This document shows, one piece after another, positions 10,406 through 19,276 of a stretch of DNA of 64,000 bases. A program made the translations under genes and the position numbers. Location: NCBI GenBank assembly GCA_030407315.1, contig JALQPE010001682.1, positions 1 to 64,000 on the forward strand, read 5' to 3'. The notes below the pieces were generated by a model. That model did not search any database and was not told the origin of the DNA. It worked only from the letters and a program-made list of their open reading frames with translations. Positions within the stretch are counted from its first letter, which is position 1. Every line of letters starts with the position of its first letter. The DNA comes from Asparagopsis taxiformis (lineage: Eukaryota; Rhodophyta; Florideophyceae; Bonnemaisoniales; Bonnemaisoniaceae).

Positions 10406-12932
10406 CCCCCTTTTCAACACCGTAGTGGCGGTGTTCAGGATGGAGCAGACCCGAAATTGAACGCACGAACGTAGCAGCTTGGGCAAGCGTGGTCTGCTCC
10501 GTGAGAAAGGAAGGTGGCGGTGGCTGCTCGTCCTCATACCTGTGTACCCGAAACCCCTTGGAAGTCACCTTCGTCTTTGTAGGGGTTTCGCCGTCTTCTA
10601 TCTCACCTTCACGCTCCTTTTCGCCAGATGAGGGTGGCTGTGCAGGAAGCGAAAGGGAGACAGGGGGAGAAGACGGGCTACCGAGAGCGATGAGTTGCTC
10701 TGCGATAGCGGCACTTCTGGTCTTGGACCGAGTCATCCGAGTCGGAGGAGGAGTGGTCGGCTCTCTCCTCCTCTTTTCTCCCCGCCGCGGTGTTCCAGAG
10801 GCAGTTTTCTTGGCTGGTTCCCGGGATATGGGCGCCTTCCCTCCCATCGTACTCCGCGGAGCCTCACCGGTCTGCTTATCCTTTTCTTCAGCAGACTCGG
10901 TAGAGGACGCGTCCTTTTCGAAAGGATTGTACGCATCACCTTCCCACGCTTCTTGTAACGTGACCCCTGCAGGAGGGGTCCAAGAAGGGGAGTCATCCGG
11001 TTGACGGCCATCGTAGCACTCACGGGAGCAGACGAACACCATGTCTCGCTCACCGTTGTTGAGGTACTTGATGGGGATGAGGTGATATACTCGAGGATAG
11101 TCGCACAGGTTGTGTACTGGCTGAATGTTGCACGCTGTGCATTTGTGCACAGCGGCATAGCCGGGGAAGCGACAGTGTGATCCAAGCGAGCAGGGAAAGG
11201 GGCGTGGCGTAGTTTCATCGGGCGGAATGCGCACAGGGCGTGAAACTACTGTCCCCCCACCACCCCCCTGCGGTTGAGAAGCTTCAACCGAGGTTTCGGG
11301 GTTCTGCTGTTCCGTGGCGATAGCAGAGTCGGGAACAGGAGCAGACGTGGGTGGGGAGACGGCCATGGGGGAGCGGGGGGGTGAGTCGGGTTGTGAGGGG
11401 GAAGGGGGAGGGAGAGGAGAGTTGGGTTTGGAGGGGGAAGGGGGAGGAGAGTTGGGCTTCGAGGGGGAAGGGGCGCGGGCTGTTGAGTCCGGCTTGGCTT
11501 GGGAGTCAGGAGGAGAAATGTCCGTCGGATTGATTTCGTCCTCAGGAAGGGGTTGTGAGGGAAGGGGAACGGGGAGAGGTTCCATGATATTCTCCCCGAA
11601 TTGGGTCGGAGAGCGAGCCTGCCGAGTCACCTGTGATGGTGACTTCGGAGGAGTGGCTGATGCCACAGGGGCAGGAACAGGAACGCTCTCTGCCGCTTTC
11701 TCGCTCTCCTTCCCCACATCTTTTGCGCCTTGACTGGCCGCAGTGGCAAGCACTGCATCGCCAGATGCTCCGGGAGGAGGGGGCGGAGTCTCACGATCCG
11801 GTGCAATGTTGAAACGTTGCAGGATGACGGTTCGGAAATCTTCTCGGCGACGCTCGTTGTTCTTCTCCTGTTTTGGCACAGGTTCTTCTTCATATTGAAC
11901 CATGCGCTTGAACACGGATTTCCAGGTCGGGATCATGTCCGTTCCATCCGGTTCGAGGTCCTCCAGGTCTGCCAGCTCGTCCGTAGTCATCCCAACCTTG
12001 GGTGCGACTTCACGGATTACCAGGTAGAAATCTCTGATGTAATTGAGATACACCCTGAGCTGGAGACCTGGGATGCGACCAAAGGACTGGAGCAATTTCA
12101 CAGAGCGGTAGTGAATGCACCTAACCATCAGCTCACTGGCACGGTCCTCAGCCTTTGTGAACGCGGTGTCCTTCAGCACTAGAAGGCTGATTCCAACCTC
12201 ATTTTCCTTCCTACCAGAGGCCATCTTGTACGCCTCGTACGTGCGTGGTGAACGTCTCATGTTCAGAGCCACATTGACGATAGACGTCACCGTACTCTTC
12301 CTGAGTATGCCACTGAAGTGACGCTGGAAGAACCAGTTGCACAGCTGCGAAGCTGTCATACTGGAGAGTTTCCTTTCCCCTTCCTTCGCGTACTTCAAGT
12401 TGCAGTTGTATATGCTGATGATAGCATGAATACGGTCGCGGATGGTGGTCGGTAAAACCGTGTGCACCAGTTCGTTCAGCCGCTGACTCAGGTAGAGCAC
12501 GTCTTCCATCGTCATGGCTTGTCCATCTGGCCTGAACGCTTCCTGAACAGGAACGCTGTCCACAATAGAAGCCAGACGTTCAACTCCTTCCGCTTTGGCT
12601 CGGACAAGAGCGCCACGACGATGGAGACCATCCGCGATGTAGAAGCGTGTTTCGTCGGACTCGTGGGCTAGACCAACGACAGTCACGGAGCCCACGGAAG
12701 AGGTCTGAAAGCCTTCAAGAACCATCTTCTGAAACAACACATCTACATGCGACTCATCAACCTCGCGCGATGTTTCTTCCGTGACATGAATGTCCGCAAT
12801 CGGAAGTGTCATCTGCCGAAACTCGTAGTTCGCAAGCGTGCTACCAGCCCGGGGCATCGCGGGGACTGTCAGCTCCCGAGCTGGAGCGCGGGAAGATGCA
12901 GCTGCGAGACGAGAGCGTTGACGATGAAACAT
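10380..12932 (-). CDS. ParB/Srx-like (DGxHR) protein with C-terminal zinc finger
   Basis: Intact 850-residue frame. The start is placed at the ATG at 12932 (M-F-H-R-Q-R-S), because the frame upstream is low-complexity Ser/Leu. Residues about 40-115 (T-L-P-I-A-D-I-H-V ... F-Y-I-A-D-G-L-H-R-R-G-A-L) have the layout of the ParB/sulfiredoxin superfamily, with the D-G-x-H-R box at 101-105. Residues about 120-390 are helical and unrecognised. Then comes a Pro/Ser-rich linker with repeated P-S-P-S-K-P-N-S-P. A Cys/His cluster follows at about 581-640 (C-x5-C-x10-C-x2-C-x5-H-x2-C ... C-x3-C), PHD- or RING-like in spacing, then a basic NLS-like tail (R-R-G-E-K-R-R-R). ParB-fold proteins bind nucleotide or act on DNA; here the function is unknown. 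It is divergent from the intact transposase at 14414, with palindromes between them. The 35-bp array overlaps its 3' end. The decayed homologue at 1-3082 lies beside the other transposase copy. Confidence 0.65.
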   Translation of the reverse strand: MFHRQRSRLAAASSRAPARELTVPAMPRAGSTLANYEFRQMTLPIADIHVTEETSREVDESHVDVLFQKMVLEGFQTSSVGSVTVVGLAHESDETRFYIADGLHRRGALVRAKAEGVERLASIVDSVPVQEAFRPDGQAMTMEDVLYLSQRLNELVHTVLPTTIRDRIHAIISIYNCNLKYAKEGERKLSSMTASQLCNWFFQRHFSGILRKSTVTSIVNVALNMRRSPRTYEAYKMASGRKENEVGISLLVLKDTAFTKAEDRASELMVRCIHYRSVKLLQSFGRIPGLQLRVYLNYIRDFYLVIREVAPKVGMTTDELADLEDLEPDGTDMIPTWKSVFKRMVQYEEEPVPKQEKNNERRREDFRTVILQRFNIAPDRETPPPPPGASGDAVLATAASQGAKDVGKESEKAAESVPVPAPVASATPPKSPSQVTRQARSPTQFGENIMEPLPVPLPSQPLPEDEINPTDISPPDSQAKPDSTARAPSPSKPNSPPPSPSKPNSPLPPPSPSQPDSPPRSPMAVSPPTSAPVPDSAIATEQQNPETSVEASQPQGGGGGTVVSRPVRIPPDETTPRPFPCSLGSHCRFPGYAAVHKCTACNIQPVHNLCDYPRVYHLIPIKYLNNGERDMVFVCSRECYDGRQPDDSPSWTPPAGVTLQEAWEGDAYNPFEKDASSTESAEEKDKQTGEAPRSTMGGKAPISREPAKKTASGTPRRGEKRRREPTTPPPTRMTRSKTRSAAIAEQLIALGSPSSPPVSLSLPAQPPSSGEKEREGEIEDGETPTKTKVTSKGFRVHRYEDEQPPPPSFLTEQTTLAQAATFVRSISGLLHPEHRHYGVEKGASDSTARQ

Positions 12933-13387
12933 GTTTGTGGGTGGGATAAACAAGCTCTTGAACTCTGAACGGTGTATAGAGGTGAAGTGGGCACGAAAAG
13001 GGCAGGGAGTGAAGAGAAAGAGAGGGCACGGGAGAGCAAGGATTGAAGAGAGAGAGAGGGATGGGACACTGTCACTGTGGGGAGACAGATGGATGCAAAG
13101 CGGGAGAAGCAGAGAGAGATGCGAAGAGCGAAGCTTGGAAAGCAGGGGGAGTTGGGCTGAAGCAGGGAGATGCACGATCTGAATTGCCTTTGAGGTGCTG
13201 GAGTACTACAAGGAGTAGTAGATGAGTAGCAGAGGAGAGTGACAGGAAATCGTGTAGACGTAACGTTTGGAAGGTTAACTGAAGGGGTGCGAATAAATTC
13301 GCGCCCACGCGCCAAAAGACTCACCGGTTGCGTTCAAATCAATCAGTACCCAATGAACAGTCGTGAAGAGAGTACAAGAAGGGGCGT

Positions 13388-13506
13388 GAAATTTGGTAAT
13401 TTTTTGGGCACAAAAATTACTGCAGTAAAAACTGATCTAGCCAAGTGCACTTTGCTAGATCAGTTTTTACTGCAGTAATTTTTGAGCCCAAAAAATTACC
13501 AAATTT
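13388..13506. repeat. 119-bp palindrome upstream of the transposase
   Basis: Arms of about 54 bases with two mismatches. They comprise an outer block aaatttggtaatttttt, then gggc, then an inner block actgcagtaaaaactgatct, around a short centre that is itself palindromic (aagtgcactt). The inner block recurs downstream of the transposase at 18755-18862. The outer block recurs at 13927-13968. Confidence 0.92.
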
Positions 13507-13926
13507 TAGACCCGTCCGGCGCCCACCTGTTCCAGATTTGGACAACCGCTCCTGCCCCATGCTACGTCAAGTTCATGCATTCCATGCTTTACTGATGTTT
13601 CTAAACATTCCAAATGCTACGCTTCTTCGCTGGATGGTTGTTGACGAACATTGACGGCGCATTGCAGCTCTGTTCAAAACCGAACCGGTATTACCATGAC
13701 GTGCATCTATGTCCGTCTACTTCTCTCCTCATACAATCTTGAACATCTAGTCATCGTGATGCATCCAGACAGTTGTGCACCAATAGTCGATAAACATAAT
13801 TGCACCGAACTATAGAAGGTGCTGCCCACGTGGTGCTTACTCGTGGTGGTGAGTGTCCCATGGCATAAGGTCGCTGGTACAAAGTAGGACGGAGTACGAG
13901 CCATACGGTCACTACGAGTGGGGCAT

Positions 13927-13968
13927 AAAATTTGGTAATTTTTGTGCCCAAAAAATTACCAAATTTTA
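13927..13968. repeat. 42-bp palindrome sharing the outer arm of 13388-13506
   Basis: Arms aaaatttggtaattttt / aaaaattaccaaatttt around gtgccca. It is a shortened version of the palindrome at 13388-13506 in which the actgcagt core is missing. Confidence 0.85.
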
Positions 13969-14046
13969 GACTAGTCTGGAACTTCTCCGTGCCACTCCAT
14001 GGAGTATAGCGTTTGCACTGAGTGCTCTGTCTGCAGTTGCGAAGCT

Positions 14047-14110
14047 GCAAGAAACACTGTCGAGTAGTGAAGGAGAGGCATCTCCTTCACTACTTGACAG
14101 TGTTTCTTGC
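14047..14110. repeat. Inverted repeat, 30-base arms
   Basis: Left arm 14047-14076 (gcaagaaacactgtcgagta...) and right arm 14081-14110 are reverse complements with one mismatch around a 4-base loop. Each arm holds cactgtc/gacagtg, the same short motif that dominates the array at 9796-10405. Confidence 0.88.
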
Positions 14111-14413
14111 TAAGTAAACACTATAGGATGAATTACGATTCTGGTAAAAACTATGTCATTCTTTGAAGTTTTCAGTCTTCATGTATACTCATCAGTACTT
14201 TGCACTATTTCCTGGCTTCCATGGAAATAGAGAACATGTTCTCTGCAACGACTGTAACGGTCAGCTCTGAGATCTCCCTTTCCAATTTCGTTCTTCTACA
14301 GATTGATAGACTATAGAGATTTGTATCCTCATAATATAGAGGCGTACAGCGTTTCCCTCCCTTCCAAACAGCTGTTTGCACCTAGGTGCTACCTCAATCC
14401 AGGTTATCGAGAT

Positions 14414-17400
14414 ATGGCTAGACCGAGAAAGTCTAGGAATGGCCCGAGGCTCCGTTTCAACTATGTAGCCCCTGTCCGCAATCGGACTAGACGCTCGACA
14501 TCCAGAACAGTCTCAAATCCTTTTGCCGTTCAGGAAATGGACTGCAATACACCAGAAACCCATCATCCTCGCCCGGCAACAGAGTATGGTAGCACTTCGA
14601 ACCCTCCCCATGCTCCCATAGCTACCAATTCACAGACCCCAGATCCAGTCCTCCCTTCCTCGCCTTCACAGGATATCTTCAGACCTGGGAGCAATTCTGT
14701 GGATACCACCCTCCCTTTGACGTACGTCAATAGTGGGCAGCAGAACAATATACTCAAGTATACTTCTGGAACAATTGTTCCAGAAGTTCAAAAAGCTTGT
14801 ATTACTCCTAGCGACGATGATATTGTACTATCCTCCGGCAGAGACCCCGTCACTTCTGCTGCGACAGTTCCTAAACTGTGCCATCCCGCTGCTTCCGACC
14901 ATCATGAGAACGTCACCGCAACAAACGACTCCGATTCGGATGACAACGACCTGTTTCTACAGGAGGAGGCAGAAGCGAAGCTCCTAATCTCTTCTCCCTT
15001 TATCATGAACACGTCCAATCCAGACAAAGCTCGCAATTACATGACAGAATGGACAACGTTGTACGCTGTCGCCAAACTGACAGGGTCGACGAAATGCACC
15101 GCAGCAAACCTTCAGGAAGATCGCGTGTTGTTCGATTTCGCTAGACAAGGTTCCACGAACAAACACGTTCAGCGAAGTCTACCCCATTATTCGACAATTA
15201 TGCGGAAGGTAAGACCGTGGCTGTTCTTCAACGCATGGTTACGTTCGGAAACCGTATACTTCCCTGTAAACGCAGAGCGTAGTGCAGCTCGTGTTGCCTC
15301 TTCTGCAATTCTACGAAGAAGCAAGGTCGAACAAAACAAAGCTAGTCAATCAGCACCTATACTTATCGTTCCACCAAGCGAATATGCACGAGCAGACATT
15401 ACTGCACCACATATATTCGACCTTGCGTGGCGTGATAACACACAATTGGATGCTTCCGACTCGGATGACATACTAAGTTTACATGGTAACGTGTGCAAGT
15501 CGAAGCTAGGAAAATTCAGAGAGTACTCCTTAAAAGGACAAAACTACACGATGAGGGCGGAGGCGGTAAAAGACGGCTTTCCCGTTTCAGCTTTCGGTGG
15601 TAGTATTGTGGAACTGCATGTCACATCAGGGCAGCACGCCTCTTCTCTAGATCCTACTCTCAGTTCCCTTTTCCAACATGAATCACTATCTTCCAGCCAT
15701 GAGTCGTTCAAAGCTATCACATCTTCTTCATGGATAAACTCCGGTGCCACATTTCATAGTAGGCTTTCGGTCTCCCCGCATTCATATGGGTCCGCCTTCA
15801 TCCTTCAGAAAGAGTCGTTCCGGGAATATGCTCGGCCGGGTGATCACCTGACAGTTTTATCACCCAGTCCTGAGTGTAACCCTACTCAAAATTGTGGTAT
15901 ACAGTTCTTCATTGGGCTTGTCGTCAGCTCTCCCGGACCGCCAGGCCCATCACAAAAACTGCTCTTTCTCGTCAACTCTGAAGGGCATTACAAAGTTGTC
16001 GGCGGAACTCGTGCAATCAATAATGTCAAGTTATTGAAACCAGGCACGAGCCCCAGCCCCTTTCATCCTACACATCTCCGTGGGGTTCTCAGCTGCGGTA
16101 CCACATACTACGTCTATCCATTTCTTTTATACTGCGATGACTTCAATGAAGCCTCTGGTAAGAAAGGGAGTGCTGGAGGATGCTATATGCTCCCAATGGG
16201 TCTTCCGCTGGACTGTCGCCGGAACAGTTCTGCTGTGCGCGTTATCGGTGTCACAGGTCCTGGTGTTAGTACAAACCATATCCTTCGACATATCTCTAGA
16301 GACATTATTCAAGGATATACGTCGGGGTTTCGTGATGTCGATCCAGACGGCAATGAATGTCTAATTTTCCTGGACTTTATTGGTTTCGTATCGGATTATC
16401 CTGCCTGTTCTCATGTGCTGGATGTCATGGGGCACAACGCAGACTGCCCATGCCATTTGTGTTTCTTTGTAAGAGGGGGGAAATATGGGAAGAACTCGCA
16501 GTTTGGCTACGACACCCGTTTACATTCGAGCTCTGATACACACTTTCGCACATCCGAGCGAACAGCTGCTGTTCAGTCATCGGAAAGTTCTGCAAACATC
16601 TTGAAGTATCTGGGTTTGAGAACAGTGCAAAATATCACAGACACTCCATTGCATCTCATTGAAAGACTACTTCATGAAGCTAGGTCCAAAGGGCTGGTTC
16701 CAACCGGGACACCACTCGGAAACGATGGTCTACGAATCCCTGTCGTGCCTGCTATTCTGGACCCATACCGTTCGACGTTTGTTGGAATTGACCATCTCCT
16801 CCATGGACTGGCAAAGGATGCTCTGGACAATGCTTTTTCAAGCTTGCCTAATGATGGTGTGAGAAGGCTGGCCGACAGGTTTATGGTGGATGCCCTCCGT
16901 GTATTGGGCCTCGCAAATCAGAACAGGATATATAACTTCAACGCAGGTGAAACTCATACAATGGGAATCTCGGACAGATTTGCAGTTCTCCTCGTCGCCG
17001 AACACTGCTTCAGGTGTTCTCTGAAATTCCAATCGCAGACTACAAGGTCATCCGAAGGTAGCGGTTCAAGGTCACTCCAGGCTTCTGAAGAGCAACGCCA
17101 TCTGTCCCTAGAACTTGTTCGTCTCCTGTCCTCTATATCTGCAGCTACATACTTCCTACCACGAAAAAATATCGACGGTTCTGAGGCAGTACAGAGAGCT
17201 ACAGGGAATTCTGCGCACAACGGTCTCCGTCGTCTGCAGCAGCTATCGAAAGAATATGCTACTCTAGTGGATGACCTGCTCAAGACTGTTCCTACCAGAC
17301 AGCGGAGCACAGCGGTCTCGAAGAAACGGAAGATGCAGACAGAAGGTATAGTAACGAATGATAATGACCACATTGAGATGGAAAACAAGACTGCTGGATT

Positions 17401-18457
17401 CCGGGCAAGGAAGATTCTTGACAATAAGCCAAACTTGCACCGTCTCATTGAGGCATTTGAACACACTGTTCCTCTGCTCGGACACGCTCGCCAGGTAGCT
17501 GAGCTATCATTCGAAGCAACACATCAACAAATGAAACGAGGTCTAGAGCATTCCGGAGGTGCTGACAGACAGTTGGATGCTATGTTAGCGGCACTCGGAA
17601 ACTATTGGAAAGGAAGCCTCCATCTTGCTTTGAAAAGTTTCTCCAATTCTACTCCAGCATCTGTGGAGAGACAACGTTCTAAACGGTTTCTCCTTCGTGT
17701 TCTATTCGGACGGGAGCACTGTAAATCCATGGAGAACCTCCCGGCTAGTACGCTGCATGACCTCTGTCAAGAACCCCTTCTCGAACATTTGAATAGGTCT
17801 TCTTTACCATTCTTCTCTTCTCCATATTCATATTACTCGTGGACAGGAGTTCCCTCTTCATTACCACAGCAGGATTTTTCCTGTGGGCAGAATTCGGATG
17901 CAGTCATGCTTCGTGGAAAACCATGCAAGGGAGCACGTCTCAGTTCTGCCCACCCTGCCTGTGCAGCTTCGCCCTCTGCTGCGTCTCGGGACTTTTCAAA
18001 GCCACAAGAAATAGCTTCTGGCTGTGTAGTACAAGCTTGCTACTCAGCTTCCCCGTCTTCTAGAATTCTACAGAAGACCTGTTCGCCTTCTTTTTGGGCT
18101 GTTACCACCGTGTTTGACCTGACTATTGATGGAAACATTGCTTCACCGGGAAACGTTTGCATACACGAATCTCACCAGGAAAACCTGTCTCCACCACACG
18201 CTATTGTTCTTCCAGTTATCAAGCAGAAGTCGTCCCCCACTACGTTTGCTCCGAACACCGATTCCGGCTCCTGGTTTCTCCCTCTCACTTCAGGGGTTCG
18301 TAAGGTTGGTCTCCTCCACAATTGTAGCCCTTCATTATGTTCTGTGGAGCGAGGCACTTCGAATGGAGGAATTACGCATGGAGGTCCTTCGTTTATGGAT
18401 GGTGGTTCCTTCTCTATCTTTGCAAGAGAAGATGGATATCCGCCAAGGACTGCATAA
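14414..18457 (+). CDS. Tnp2/Plavaka-like DDE transposase, intact
   Basis: Uninterrupted 1347-residue protein from the ATG at 14414 (M-A-R-P-R-K-S-R). The frame is open further 5' but lacks an ATG there. The N-terminal third is Ser/Pro/Thr-rich. The core has L-L-Y-C-D-D-F (Asp575/576), K-G-S-A-G-G-C-Y-M-L-P, P-G-V-S-T-N, L-D-F-I-G-F-V-S-D-Y-P-A-C-S-H (Asp654, Asp661) and a C-P-C-H-L-C knuckle. Next is an N-Q-N-R-I-Y-N region, then N-K-P-N-L-H-R-L-I-E and E-L-S-F-E-A-T-H-Q-Q-M-K (Glu1030/Glu1034). This order resembles transposases of CACTA/Tnp2 and fungal Plavaka elements; which residues are catalytic is my tentative reading. The C-terminal part (about 1130-1347) is Ser-rich and less ordered but ends in the same D-G-Y-P-P-R motif as the broken copy at 4196-7998, so it is under constraint. 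It probably acts in the nucleus. Confidence 0.75.
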   Translation: MARPRKSRNGPRLRFNYVAPVRNRTRRSTSRTVSNPFAVQEMDCNTPETHHPRPATEYGSTSNPPHAPIATNSQTPDPVLPSSPSQDIFRPGSNSVDTTLPLTYVNSGQQNNILKYTSGTIVPEVQKACITPSDDDIVLSSGRDPVTSAATVPKLCHPAASDHHENVTATNDSDSDDNDLFLQEEAEAKLLISSPFIMNTSNPDKARNYMTEWTTLYAVAKLTGSTKCTAANLQEDRVLFDFARQGSTNKHVQRSLPHYSTIMRKVRPWLFFNAWLRSETVYFPVNAERSAARVASSAILRRSKVEQNKASQSAPILIVPPSEYARADITAPHIFDLAWRDNTQLDASDSDDILSLHGNVCKSKLGKFREYSLKGQNYTMRAEAVKDGFPVSAFGGSIVELHVTSGQHASSLDPTLSSLFQHESLSSSHESFKAITSSSWINSGATFHSRLSVSPHSYGSAFILQKESFREYARPGDHLTVLSPSPECNPTQNCGIQFFIGLVVSSPGPPGPSQKLLFLVNSEGHYKVVGGTRAINNVKLLKPGTSPSPFHPTHLRGVLSCGTTYYVYPFLLYCDDFNEASGKKGSAGGCYMLPMGLPLDCRRNSSAVRVIGVTGPGVSTNHILRHISRDIIQGYTSGFRDVDPDGNECLIFLDFIGFVSDYPACSHVLDVMGHNADCPCHLCFFVRGGKYGKNSQFGYDTRLHSSSDTHFRTSERTAAVQSSESSANILKYLGLRTVQNITDTPLHLIERLLHEARSKGLVPTGTPLGNDGLRIPVVPAILDPYRSTFVGIDHLLHGLAKDALDNAFSSLPNDGVRRLADRFMVDALRVLGLANQNRIYNFNAGETHTMGISDRFAVLLVAEHCFRCSLKFQSQTTRSSEGSGSRSLQASEEQRHLSLELVRLLSSISAATYFLPRKNIDGSEAVQRATGNSAHNGLRRLQQLSKEYATLVDDLLKTVPTRQRSTAVSKKRKMQTEGIVTNDNDHIEMENKTAGFRARKILDNKPNLHRLIEAFEHTVPLLGHARQVAELSFEATHQQMKRGLEHSGGADRQLDAMLAALGNYWKGSLHLALKSFSNSTPASVERQRSKRFLLRVLFGREHCKSMENLPASTLHDLCQEPLLEHLNRSSLPFFSSPYSYYSWTGVPSSLPQQDFSCGQNSDAVMLRGKPCKGARLSSAHPACAASPSAASRDFSKPQEIASGCVVQACYSASPSSRILQKTCSPSFWAVTTVFDLTIDGNIASPGNVCIHESHQENLSPPHAIVLPVIKQKSSPTTFAPNTDSGSWFLPLTSGVRKVGLLHNCSPSLCSVERGTSNGGITHGGPSFMDGGSFSIFAREDGYPPRTA

Positions 18458-18750
18458 TACTCTAGGGTCTAGTACATAAGCTTCTCTACCATATTACTTC
18501 CCGTAAACAAACTTCCTCATATTGTAGCCTTTCCGTCACATACATCCACCTTGACATTGGCCATACTTATGTCCCTTGTCCCAAAAACTGTCAGACACTA
18601 TGTTATATTTTATGTAACCATCTCTAATTCCTCGTCTATACCCCATTCATGCTTCTTCCAGAGCTTATCCATTCCTTGAACTGCCTCAAGCCTGAACCAG
18701 CTTCCTCAGGGCGGAACGTACCACAATAAAATTAAAGGCAAATTAAGTTT
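18458..18750. other. 3' flank of transposase, no gene seen
   Basis: AT-rich spacer between the transposase stop codon and the 49-bp tandem repeat. Confidence 0.4.
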
Positions 18751-18754
18751 TTTT

Positions 18755-18862
18755 ACTGCAGTAAAAACTGATCTACCAAATGCATCTTCCTAGATCACTT
18801 CTTACTGCAGTAAAAACTGATCTACCAAATGCATCTTCCTAGATCACTTTTTACTGCAGTAA
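18755..18862. repeat. 49-bp tandem repeat, core shared with 13388-13506
   Basis: The block actgcagtaaaaactgatct starts at 18755 and 18804 and a partial copy starts at 18853, a period of 49. Each unit is a palindrome of the form actgcagtaaaaactgatct ... agatcactttttactgcagt with a 17-base centre. It is the same design as the inner part of the palindrome upstream of the transposase. Confidence 0.9.
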
Positions 18863-18927
18863 CTAGTCATTTTTTCTAATTTTTCATCATTGGCTCCTCA
18901 GCCTGCAATACACGTTTCCGCTCACAA

Positions 18928-18988
18928 GCGTGCAGCTGCACGCCAGCTGTAATGAAATAGAACACTACCTAGTGTTCTATTTCATTAC
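18928..18988. repeat. Two adjacent palindromes
   Basis: gcgtgcagctgcacgc (18928-18943) is a perfect 16-base palindrome. Bases 18949-18966 (gtaatgaaatagaacact) and 18971-18988 are perfect reverse complements around a 4-base centre. The gtaatgaaa start also occurs in the arms of the palindrome at 3863-3980. Short direct repeats of catgacg follow at about 18993-19035. Confidence 0.88.
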
Positions 18989-19200
18989 GTATTCATGACG
19001 AGTCCATCTCGAGTCCATGACGTGTCCATGACGTGTTCATAGATCATCGATGATTTGTTTCTGATTTGTCAGTACGAAAAGCGCGCGCTTTCTCACTACG
19101 CAAGTGAAATACGCGACCTCTGGGCTCACTCTGCAGCAGTATTTAAGCCTTGCGTCACGCCGGGCAACATCGCCAGCACCTGTCGCTCGGAGCACACCAC

Positions 19201-19276
19201 CTACGCAGGATGGGGCGGCGGAGTGCAATCACATCCCTACGGATGTGATTGTGCCCCGCCGCCTCCATCCTACGAT
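19201..19276. repeat. GC-rich inverted repeat, about 36-base arms
   Basis: 19201-19236 (ctacgcaggatggggcggcg...cacatcc) matches the reverse complement of 19241-19276 with a few mismatches and a one-base gap, around a 4-base loop. Non-coding; it may be a small foldback element. Confidence 0.82.

Larger units (their letters stand above)
13388..18862 (+). mobile_element. Inferred DNA transposon around the intact transposase
   Basis: The same palindromic core (ttactgcagtaaaaactgatct... and its complement) occurs on both sides of the transposase gene, at 13416-13478 and 18751-18862, and I did not find it elsewhere in the window. Repeats shared by both ends of a transposase gene usually mark the subterminal regions of the element. 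The exact termini and a target-site duplication could not be fixed by eye, so the limits given are those of the shared repeats. Whether the neighbouring ParB-like gene belongs to the same element is open. Confidence 0.5.

Noticed and set aside
11314..11733. Gly/Glu-rich plus-strand frame
   Set aside because: Antisense shadow of the Pro/Ser-rich linker of the ParB-like gene.
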